Shown in pieces: positions 1 to 10,706 of a stretch of 15,292 bases of DNA. The notes under the pieces were generated by a model that was given only the letters and a program-made list of their open reading frames with translations, had not been told where the DNA came from and did no database searches. The stretch covers positions 1 to 15,292 of the forward strand of contig BBXU01000795.1 in assembly GCA_001598975.1 (NCBI GenBank), written 5' to 3'. Within the stretch, counting starts at the first letter, position 1, and the number at the start of each line of letters is the position of its first letter. This DNA comes from Parachlorella kessleri (taxonomy: Eukaryota; Chlorophyta; Trebouxiophyceae; Chlorellales; Chlorellaceae). Made by a program: the position numbers and the translations under genes.

Positions 1-41
1 CCCCCCCCCAAACACACACACCCACACGCACGCCCACCCAC
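1..41 (-). repeat. C/CA-rich low-complexity run inside gyrB intron 5
   Basis: A poly-C run followed by CA, CCA and CGCACGCC-type repeats on the plus strand. It lies just inside the donor side of the fifth gyrB intron, so it is intronic. It is a simple-sequence tract with no coding potential. Confidence 0.6.
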
Positions 42-2394
<2,353 letters not shown>

Positions 2395-2717
2395 TCCAGC
2401 TCCGAGGTGGCTGTCAAGATGTCATGACCTGCAGTGTTACTGCATGCAGTCAAACAATGACTAGCAGCAAGACAATGCTAAACAAGGTTTGTTTTAAACA
2501 CAATGTCAACAACATGAGTACAACTAGGCCCCGGTGGCGGGACCACGTCGGCCAAGAATAGTGGGGGAGGTAGATCATTGCCTGCAATGCGTGTCCAGGT
2601 ATGCTAACAACAATCGTCTTGGTCGGTACTGACCTGCATCATCTGCAGTTTCTATCGCGCTCCACCTTCTCGGACTAAATCTGTTCCGACCGAAATCTGA
2701 TACAAGACAAGCTGGAT
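2395..2717. promoter_or_regulatory. Divergent promoter region of gyrB and inhibitor-2 genes
   Basis: Only 323 nt separate the start codons of gyrB (minus, 2394) and the PP1 inhibitor-2 gene (plus, 2718). Both 5' UTRs and both core promoters must fit here unless one of them overlaps a transcribed region. The DNA is more AT-rich than the exons around it. I see no clear TATA box in a suitable position on either strand and no coding potential. The promoter role is inferred from layout alone. Confidence 0.5.
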
Positions 2718-5050
2718 ATGAAGCGGTCACTCAATTCCGATAAAAAGAAGGGCGGAGTGAAGTGGTGAGGCATCCTTTGAGGTGCTGGCCCGCCTAGTTG
2801 ATCAGTATTGGCTTAGCGGCTCTCCACTCCAAGCCTGGCTTTGGTGTGCACTTCCAGGGACGAGGACAATCTCGAAGAGAACGAAAAGATTAAACAGGAG
2901 CTCAACCCTATCAAGGTTGGTGGTGGGGACCTTAGGATAAATGCTGTCTCGTTACGGTGAATAGTTGCTGGCACTGAGTTGGGTCAGTATCACGCAGATC
3001 ACGGAGCCCAAGACGCCGTACCTCAGCCCCATGGAAACCGACGACGAGCTTGACTTAGGTAGGCCTGTAACTTACCTCCTGCTGCACATGACAAGGAGCG
3101 CTTTATTGCAATATGTTCGGGGTCCAAGCTGTGGCGCCCGATTCTTCCTTGTGCACGGAAGTGTGATGCAGCGGCAGGCACTGTGTGTGCTGCACTCACT
3201 GTTCGCCCGACCCTCCAGCTATTGTTGTTGGCGGTGCAGAGGGCGCAGGAATGTCACCCTTGTCATTGGAGGACGAGGTAGGCCGTCGTGGCAGCTGAAA
3301 CATCCGGTGCACTACCTAGTCAACGGTCTGAGCTCGTTCTGGGATCATTTCTTGACGCTCCGAGGCCGAAATGCACAACCCGGCAGTGATTTTCTACGTC
3401 ACAAATGTCGGTGTCGACAAGGGGGTGGGGTCATTGGGGCCCCCTGCAAGGCATGGTTCCGTGGCCCCGCACAAGGCCGACAAGTGTACTTCTTTCCCGC
3501 GCGCATCGCAAGACTCACAAGGTTTCGCAAAGGCACTCACCGGCATGTCTCGGTGCCTGCAGGAGCCCTCAGCCAAGCGGGCAGCTGCCAGCTGGTAAGG
3601 CTTGGCCGTGTCTCCTTGTACCACTGGGACCCCTCGTGTCACCGGGACCTGCCTGGCCGCTGCCTTGTGTGTGGCGTACGTCACAGCAGAGCAGGGCTGT
3701 GGGCGGTGGTGTGTGAGCAGTGCATCGTGCGAGTAGCTGGCACCAGGCCACCCCAGTTCTCTCAGTGTTGTGTCGCCGGTCACTGCCAGCCTGTCCAGCG
3801 GTCCCTACATCACAGCTTCCCCCCTCCCGGCCCGGCTGGGACCCTGGTGCATGTGCTGAGCTGGGGGGCGCCATGCTGCCGTCACAGGTCGGACCCTGAC
3901 AAGGGCACCTCTGGGTCGAGCCCACCCAGCAAGGAGGAGTCGGCGGGGGGCAGCCCAGCCTGGGAGCGGAGGTCCCCACGCTTCAACGATTACTACAAGG
4001 ATGACTCAGGTGCGCCCCCAGTACCAGCCTGGTCGTTGCAGGGGGAGCCAGCCGCCGCTGTGCAGCAGCCAGCCAGCGAGCCTTTTTATTTCATGGGGGC
4101 TGCACGGCGGTCAGTCGCAGGCGTGGCGCATCCCCTGCCCATGTGGCAGTCGCTGGCAGCCGCTGCACATGCACCCGTGCCCAAGGTTACCAGCCGGGCT
4201 ACATCAGCGCGATAAGGAGCAGCAACTGGAGTTGAAAAACGTGCATGCCAGCCTGTCACGTCATTGCTGACCTTGTGCCCGTGCAGACACGGCAGAGGCG
4301 ACCAGCGACGCTGAGCACGCCCAGGAGGAAGAGAAGAAGCGCCGGTTCAAGGAGCTGCGCAAGAAGCACTACAACATGCGGGAGGCGCTCAAAAAGTAAG
4401 GCTGGGCTGTGCACGGAGCAGTAGGCGCCCCACGACCTAGCAGCTGGTTTTAGGCAGGCAGTGCCACATGCAGGACCTGTCAAGAATGTGGAGCTAAGCC
4501 TCATGGGAAGACTGGAAGGTCCGCAAGCCGGCCTGACGATCCCTGGCCTTTGGCATGTGTGTTCCCGGGGACGCGTGGAGGGTTACAAGCCCATGAAGCA
4601 TGTGCTTGCTGCATGCCGGCTTGCAGGGGTTGCATGCGCGTGACTGCCCTATCCTGCCCCGAATGGAACCTGTTGGCTGAAGAAAACGCTGAACAGTGCG
4701 GCGAGCAGTACCCGCAGGCTGCACCTGCAAGTTGCACATGAGTGGGCGCCCTGTCTGTACGGACATTGAGAGGCCTTGTCGTGCGCTCTGGGTCGTGCTG
4801 CAGGGTGAAGGAGCAGGGCACACAAGAGGAGGCTGAGGAGGATGCAGGGGCGGAAGCAGACGTAGAAGATGCTGGGGAGGCGTCAGGGCAGGGGGAAGAC
4901 GAGGTTGAGGGGCTGGGTACCGCTGCTGCTGCACCTGTCGCTAATGGGCATGCTGTGCATGTCGAGCAGCTGCTGCAGCCAGAGCAAGCGCGGCAGCAGG
5001 CAGCGCAGGGACTAGGAGAGGGGCGCGCTGCGGGTGAGGATGAGTCGTGA
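2718..5050 (+). CDS. Protein phosphatase 1 regulatory inhibitor subunit 2 (I-2 / PPP1R2 family)
   Basis: Intrinsically disordered inhibitor and chaperone of the PP1 catalytic subunit in cytosol and nucleus. Exons: 2718-2764, 2858-2915, 2998-3058, 3219-3277, 3563-3594, 3888-4009, 4287-4395, 4804-5050 (TGA). All introns are GT-AG and all phases agree, giving 244 aa. Residues 13-16 (GVKW) match the degenerate RVxF-type PP1 docking motif and are followed by DEDNLEENE. ITEPKTPY (36-43) is the conserved PxTPY site, whose Thr (Thr41 here) is a known GSK3 target in animals. EEEKKRRFKELRKKHYNM (140-157) is the conserved helix with the HYN motif that blocks the PP1 active site. The 81-residue tail is acidic and Ala/Gln-rich. 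Start: the ATG directly precedes the docking motif, as in plant I-2, which also lack the N-terminal KGILK motif of animals. Exons 4 and 5 (the latter only 32 nt) are poorly conserved and rest on splice phase alone. Confidence 0.88.
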
Positions 5051-5158
5051 GCCAGCGCAGCGCATCGGAGAGTGGGCGGACAATCCTTTTTATTTCTGGA
5101 TTGCTGGGGGGGCAATTGCCCTGTGCGAGCATTGTTCCGAGGGATGAAGGGAACTGTA

Positions 5159-5163
5159 TGTAA
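5159..5163 (+). terminator. TGTAA poly(A) signal of the inhibitor-2 gene
   Basis: TGTAA, the usual chlorophyte polyadenylation signal, lies 109 nt after the inhibitor-2 stop codon (TGA 5048-5050). It is the first TGTAA on the plus strand downstream of that stop, so cleavage is expected roughly 10-20 nt further on. The motif is short; the position supports the call. Confidence 0.6.
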
Positions 5164-5988
5164 TGCACCAGGCGTAGGTATAACGCATTTGCCATAGGTA
5201 TGATGGGTATGGTTGCGTCCGCCTTAGCAGGACCCTGTCCGTCCTTGTATAGTAGCCTGTCCCCATACTTCACAGCGTAGCTACGATATCAGCAGCAAGT
5301 CAGCACATACATTGTATATCATTTTCTAATTCGGAGCGTCCACAGGTCGTGTCACAGCTCTTGCTTGGGTGTACCTGCTGTGGCTTGGCCTTCTGTTTTG
5401 TACTGAAGGTTTTGTCTTGTGAGTATAGTATCAAAGTTCTCGCTTGGCACCTGCAGATGCTGTCCCTTCTTGCTTGCTTATCTAGGCGAGCCTTGATGTT
5501 TGCCTGGCTTGACGGTGGGCCAAGGTGCAGTTTGCTGCAGCCGCTGGCCTGGTGCTGCAATATGTCGACAGATCTTGCCCTCGTTAAGCTTAGGTGGCTG
5601 GCGCGGCACCCCAACTCCACCACTTCAAGCTCAGGCTCATCTGGGGTCCGCACTTAAAACACTTTTACTTCCTTATATCCTTTTGCTTGATACGCTGCGT
5701 GGAGCACCCACTGCCACTCAATGCTAGTGGCTGTAGCAAGCTGAGCCCAGAGGCTGGACTACCAACCTGGACAGTGTGATATCCTTCTAAGCCTAGCTTG
5801 CCGAGCTCCATTAGCTTAGCTAGGCTCACCTATGTTGGGATCACTGGACTGCAAGTCTCACGTCGACAATCTCATGGGCCAGGCCGTTTTCCCGCCCTTC
5901 GACTTGCAATGTCCCATGGGGACCCCATCACCTGCCCCCATTTCCACCGCTCACTCTTCAACCAGCCTAGGTGCTTCCTCCAACCAAG
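5164..5988. other. Intergenic region upstream of SKP1
   Basis: About 0.8 kb between the inhibitor-2 poly(A) signal and the SKP1 start codon. Base composition is close to even. Short ORFs occur on both strands (for example 5300-5653 minus and 5349-5657 plus), but none shows a family motif or a low-complexity pattern typical of coding DNA here. A 9-bp inverted repeat (AGCCTAGCT at 5790-5798, AGCTAGGCT at 5818-5826) could form a hairpin with a 19-nt loop. A TTATATCC sequence near 5674 is about 310 nt before the start codon. The SKP1 promoter and 5' UTR are presumed to lie here. Confidence 0.5.
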
Positions 5989-8075
5989 ATGGCGGAGACC
6001 AAGGTGCGGGCGGGCTAGCCGGGGTTCCCTAGGACGTGTGCTTGTCTCACTGTGTTTCACCTCTGCCATCATTGACGCATCGTGAGCGCGCTCGCAGAGA
6101 AAAACAGGCAACAGGACCTTTAGGACATCTCAAACAGGCCACACTGGGAAAGCGATCAGAGTTCCTAAGCTTGAGGGGTGGGCTGCTGCTGTCTATGTGC
6201 AGATCAAACTCGTTAGCTCTGATGGCCAGGTGTTCGAGGTAGAGGAGGCCGTGGCCCAGCAGTCGGTCACCCTGCAGAACACCATGGAAGGCAAGCCTGC
6301 CGTTATGGCCGCACCAGCCCACCCTGGTTGCCTAAACTTGCTGCTACTGTGGCTAGAAGATAGAGCACTTGACTATCGAGGCAGTAATTTTGTGTCGTGC
6401 GCTGCTCGTTTGGGTGACACACCTTGGCACTCGCTAGAGTCGGCGAGTCAGGAGCCACGGGTGGATTGCCTGTCTTGTTACCTATTGGTGTCATGGCTGC
6501 CAGAGCTGGAGTCTATGTGAGGAGCTGACAGCTAACTCCCACCGGTGATCTGCTCTCTCCTCCCTGTGCCTGTGCCTGTGCTGCAGAGATTGACGCAGCG
6601 GACGAGCAGATCCCTCTGCCCAACGTCAGCGGCAAGATCCTAGCCAAGGTTGTTGAGTACTGCAAGTACCATGTAGATGCAGAGAAGAAAGATGAGCAAG
6701 GTATGTTCTAGTTGGTGCTCCTTTCCGAACTTTCTTGCTGCTGCACTGCTAGAGGGGTGTGGGATCTGCGAGCCAGCCAGCCGTGGGGCGATGCAGGGTG
6801 TGCAACTGCACGCTGGGAAGCCCTGTGACTGAACCTGTCTCACGTGACTGCGCACACAGTTTTCCACACGTCTATCCTCTGAGGTCTAGGCACGTCATTT
6901 GGGAAGCCCATGCCTGGCAACTGCTACTTGTGCTCACTCTCGCTGCCGTGCACCTCCCTCGCAGGCAAGCCTGCCAAGTCGGAGGATGAGGTGAAGACCT
7001 GGGACACGGAGTTTTGCAAGGTGGACCAAGGCACGCTGTTTGAGCTCATCTTGGTGAGGGAGCGCGGGGTACCGAGAACCATGTACATGCAGGCGGGCCA
7101 GGCCTATGGGGCTGCTGTAAGGATTGAGAGTGCTGAAGGTGGCCTGCCTGTGGTGTATTTTCGTGGTCAGGCGCTTGGGGACGTTGGCAAGTGCTCGTGT
7201 GTGTGGGGCTGGTCGGTCACATCGGGTGTTGCTGTGCAAGAGTGTTGGTGAAGTTGTGGAGTGCGGCAGCGTTATCACCAGCCGGTTCGGGCCTATGTGT
7301 TCGAGAGGGACTTTCTGGTAGGCATGGGCAGCAGCTTCCGCACATGAGTGTCAGCGCTGGGAGAGCCCTGCCTGCCAAATGCATGGGCAAGGGCACCTCC
7401 TGTTTGGACAGTCGAGCTCTTACTCCTTGGTCACACTACCTGCCACCCACACTAACGACAGCTTGCAGCTTAGCCGGCGCCCAAGGCGTGGCACTGCCTG
7501 CAGGCCGCCAACTACCTGAACATCAAGTCCTTGCTCGACCTCACATGCCTGACGGTGGCCAACATGATCAAGGGCAAGACGCCCGAGGAGATCCGCAAGA
7601 CCTTCAACATTGAGTAAGTCGCCCCCGGCAGCTATGTATTTTAGCTGGGCGGCAAGCATGTTGTGCTCAAGCCTGGCGCCAAGCACGTTGTGCAAGCCTC
7701 CGGCAGCATGGCATGCTGCGTGGCATGTGAATCTTCCACTGGGGTGAAGCCTTGTGCCACTGGGGCGTGCTCGCACCACCTCCCCCGCCCTCCTAGTAGT
7801 AGGCCGGAACTATGGCCACACATTAGGCGCATGCGCCACACTCGTGCGAGGCAGCAGTGGCCGTGAGGCAGGCTGTGGGAAACACCATGAGGCGCATCAA
7901 CAGAAGTTGTGTGTGGCTTTGGCATGGGATGGGCTTGCTGCATTGTTGCCCTTGCTGCTGGGCCTGGGAAGCCTAGGCGGTCGCTGGGTGTTGCTGCTTT
8001 TGCTGCTGCAGGAACGACTTCACGCCGGAGGAGGAGGAGGAAGTGAGGAGAGAGAACCAGTGGGCGTTTGAGTGA
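5989..8075 (+). CDS. SKP1: SKP1, adaptor subunit of SCF ubiquitin ligases
   Basis: SKP1 bridges CUL1 and F-box proteins in SCF E3 ligases. Exons: 5989-6003, 6203-6290, 6587-6700, 6965-7053, 7504-7613, 8012-8075 (TGA), giving 159 aa, the normal length for the family. The N-terminal BTB/POZ fold starts [15 protein letters not shown] (6-20) and includes [17 protein letters not shown] (residues about 45-61). The dimerisation and F-box binding half contains [20 protein letters not shown], then [20 protein letters not shown], and ends with [18 protein letters not shown], a plant-type C-terminus. An acidic, Lys-rich linker (64-81) separates the halves. Start: CAACCAAGATGGCG is a strong start context, and MAETK is short, as in other SKP1 proteins. 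Intron 2 has a GC donor; the others are GT-AG. No frameshift or missing core element was seen. Confidence 0.96.
6291..6586 (+). other. GC-AG intron (SKP1 intron 2)
   Basis: Exon 2 ends ATGGAAG and is followed by GCAAGC, which fits the GC-donor consensus AG|GCAAGT. The acceptor is CTGCAG at 6581-6586. Joining G to AG restores the Glu codon of [17 protein letters not shown]. The nearest GT (6302-6303) would give the wrong frame in exon 3. The intron is 296 nt long. Confidence 0.8.
7398..7449 (+). repeat. Dispersed intronic repeat, copy 2
   Basis: Lies within SKP1 intron 4 (7054-7503) and pairs with 479-530 in the gyrB gene. The 16 nt at 7434-7449 are identical to 515-530. The remainder is diverged but collinear with two single-base gaps. 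No further copy was found by eye in this window. Confidence 0.55.
7654..7699 (+). repeat. Imperfect tandem duplication in SKP1 intron 5
   Basis: AAGCATGTTGTGCTCAAGCCT (7654-7674) recurs 27 nt later as AAGCACGTTGTGCAAGCCT (7681-7699), differing by one substitution and a 2-nt gap. It is a small local duplication with no coding role visible. Confidence 0.5.
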
Positions 8076-8181
8076 CACACACGGTGCCTTTGCTTGTGCC
8101 AGCTGCCGGTTTGTCATCAGTGCTGGCGCTCCAAGACGGACAAAGCCTGTTGGCAGGAGGCGATGGCAGTGCAGAGGTGCT

Positions 8182-8186
8182 TGTAA
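8182..8186 (+). terminator. TGTAA poly(A) signal of SKP1
   Basis: TGTAA begins 107 nt after the SKP1 stop codon (TGA 8073-8075), almost the same spacing as in the inhibitor-2 gene upstream. The repeated spacing strengthens both calls and supports a chlorophyte origin. Confidence 0.6.
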
Positions 8187-8240
8187 GGTCTGCGGTGCAG
8201 GTGCACATCTGTCTGTCATTATACATGTATTGTGAACAGT

Positions 8241-8245
8241 TTACA
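8241..8245 (-). terminator. Candidate TGTAA poly(A) signal of the tatA gene
   Basis: TTACA on the plus strand reads TGTAA on the minus strand, 268 nt beyond the tatA stop codon (8513). If used, the tatA 3' end would fall close to or inside the end of the convergent SKP1 transcript. The spacing is longer than for the other two signals, so this is less certain. Confidence 0.4.
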
Positions 8246-8512
8246 GTCTGCCAGTCTCCATGTTTCGTTTCAGGCTTGTCAGCTGCCAGTGCAGAGGGAA
8301 AGTCCACTTAGCTGTAGTTGGGACTCTCACCTCTGAGAAAAGTAAATGTGGGAACACAACAAGGGCGAAGCACACAATGAGTTCTGTTGGCACTCAAAAC
8401 TGGGCTTGGCAGCATTCGTTTTCGCAAGGAGGTAACAAGAAGGTCTGACAGGGCAGCTGCTATCATCATCGCCGGGGAAAGCCCTTTCAACATTGGAAGC
8501 TTGCGGATCTTC

Positions 8513-9573
8513 TCAGGGCTTGTCTGCCTTGGCCTCGTCCTTAGGCTTGGCAGGCAGCTGCGCCTCTTCTGGGGCTGACGCCGCCTTGAGTTCTTGCTCG
8601 AACTCCTGCAAAACTAGGGAGGAGACACCTACTGACTCAAAACACAGGGGCCCCCACCAGCCACTGAATACAGCTTGTCAGTCATCTGCAAAATACCCCA
8701 GACTACCCTATAACCCCCGTATCAGCCACCATATGTGACATAGCGGCATGCCAGGGCTCCTCAGTTGATGATCTGCCTGCTATCTACAAAATCATAGCTT
8801 GCAGCATGGTCAGGTGATGGGAACGCTGGGAGGCGAGACTAGACTAGCTCGCTCCTCGGGCGGAGGCCACTTGGCTTGTTCAGTAGATATCCAGGTCATG
8901 GCTTGCAAAGCGGTTGTCCCGTATCAATACTGGGACAGGAAGAACCAGCACAACAATCGAAAAGCCTTGTTTCTTGCGTCGAGCTCTCAGGTCAGGGCGA
9001 ACATCCTAACAATTGCAACAACAAGGCAGGTTGACAGCAGAGCGTGAGTAAACCCTTGCAATACAAGTGGCTTTTGAGAGGATGAGCCCCGCTTCACCCC
9101 CCAAGCCCACGGCCAAGCCAGCATAGCACACCAACCCCACCTTTGCCGCCGTCTGGAAGCTCTTGACGGTCTTGCCCAGGCCCTTCCCCAGCTCCGGCAG
9201 CTTACTAGGGCCTGCGGCGGGGAGGCAGGCAGTGGCAAAGGGACTTGGCTGTGACGCGGTGAGCTAGCAGACCTGGCCGGCCCAACACCCTGAGGACAAG
9301 CTGTGTGCCTGGCCAGACTGTCGATGCCTCCGTTCCAAACTCCATGGCTCTCTCACCAAATATCAAGGCCGCCACACCGGCGATCACCGCAAGTTCTGGA
9401 AGGCCAAGCCCGAACAGGCCGCACACGGTCACTTGTCTGCTGCTGTTCCGGGAAGACACCCTCAAGTGCGTCCTTGGAAGCTTGGAGCCCACAAATGTGC
9501 TGCACCGACAAGGCGTGCGAAGCACCTGTCTCTGCACAACAGGCCGGGCGGAGCACTGCAACGACATGGCCAT
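8513..9573 (-). CDS. tatA: Sec-independent protein translocase subunit TatA (Tha4), plastid-targeted
   Basis: Pore-forming or membrane-thinning subunit of the thylakoid twin-arginine (cpTat, delta-pH) translocase, which moves folded proteins into the lumen. Exons: 9573-9357, 9211-9141, 8605-8513 (TGA), with phases matching, giving 126 aa. Residues 1-50 are basic and Ser/Thr-rich with almost no acidic residues, as in a plastid transit peptide. Processing is likely near VTVC/GLFG. The mature part has FGLGLPELAVIAGVAALIF (54-72), the single short membrane helix with its membrane-embedded Glu (Glu60, typical of Tha4/TatA), then the FGP hinge (72-74) and the amphipathic helix SKLPELGKGLGKTVKSFQTA (75-94). 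The tail is charged and Ala/Lys-rich. Start: ATG at 9573 has G at -3 and +4; a second ATG lies at 9567. The TatB homologue Hcf106 is less likely because the tail is short. Confidence 0.93.
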
Positions 9574-10706
9574 CACTCCAGCGAAGGTGAGTAACTAGGC
9601 AAGGATGTGCAGCGGAAGTTCACTCGACTGGGATCTACAAGCTATTGCGCCTTGGATGCAAGATAGCAAGTGCCAGCTCATCACTATCGCAGTACATTCT
9701 GTACCTCGCATCACACCCTGGAATAATCGAAAAAAGGGGCCCATGGCTGGCAAGGACCTGTGGGCAATCAAAGGCTGGCAAAGGGCTTGCTCAATCTTGA
9801 AGCGGCAACATAGTCTCTTATAGTTTCAAGGAACTCTCCATGCAAAAGTCTTGCCTAAACTGCCACCCTCAGCAAACAGCGGCGTCTTCAGCCATCTCAA
9901 CAACGCTATCTCCAACACTACATTATATCTCTCCCAACGGTTTTAGCTGCCAGACAAGTAGAGCGGTAACACGTACACAGTGCAAGTGATGACGCGTGGG
10001 GAAAAAACCGCAAAGACCAGTGCCAAACCACCCAATAAGACAATATGCAAGAACTCAAGAGCGAAAAAAATTTATGTGCTGCACCCTAGCCAACAAAGTG
10101 CCTGCAAACTTGACAGCAAAAGTTCCTTGTCTCCCATGCGCAGCCTAAACATTGCAGAATTCTCCCAGGCCCACCAAGCCACGTGACGAGCTTGTTCTCC
10201 ACTACCAACCTGCATAACCCCCCTGCCCACGCACTCCCCACCGTCTGTGGCTAAGGCAGCCACCTGGGAAACACGTTTGACCAGTGACCGACAGGGAAAC
10301 TCAAGACGACTGCAGTGCGGCTCCCATGTGCACATGAGGCCACACAACACATGTGCACACCCTGTCGGGCCTTAGTGACAACCGCGGCAAGGTACTTAAG
10401 CAGGCTTTGTAGTCCACATCTAAACAGACTGTTACCGAGGGCAGGCAGCGAATCAGAAACTGCCACAACCCAGCCCACTTGAAGCAGCCGACAAGACACT
10501 GCATGGCCTGCACCTAGACACACCTCACCATCACGACATGCACAGCACGGTGCACGTTCACAAGCTGCCAAAGGCTAGACCCCCTGTGCAGGTCCGTCCG
10601 CTGGAAGGCACACACACTTCACAATCCCCAAGCGTCGAGTGCGCAGCTCTCACCCTGCCCTCAAGCACTCGAAACCTCCCTGTACAAACATCCTCCACCG
10701 CTACTG
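9574..10706. other. Gene-poor region between tatA and the 4E-T-like gene
   Basis: About 1.1 kb, clearly less GC-rich than the flanking exons, with A-rich patches near 10000-10075. It must hold the 3' UTR of the 4E-T-like gene (right side) and the promoter and 5' UTR of tatA (left side), since both are on the minus strand. I found no TGTAA on the minus strand, so the poly(A) site of the right-hand gene is unexplained. Short ORFs (9605-9823 plus, 9980-10186 plus, 10251-10571 minus) carry no recognisable motif and are treated as chance. Confidence 0.5.
9815..9822 (-). promoter_or_regulatory. Possible TATA box upstream of tatA
   Basis: The minus strand reads TATAAGAG, about 242 nt upstream of the tatA start codon. 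A second AT-rich site, GATATAATG, lies near 9927-9935. Either could act as a core promoter, but single TATA matches are common by chance in AT-richer DNA. Confidence 0.2.

Noticed and set aside
5300..5657. Overlapping ORFs on both strands upstream of SKP1
   Set aside because: No family motif, no splice-linked continuation and a composition unlike the exons in this window; probably chance ORFs.
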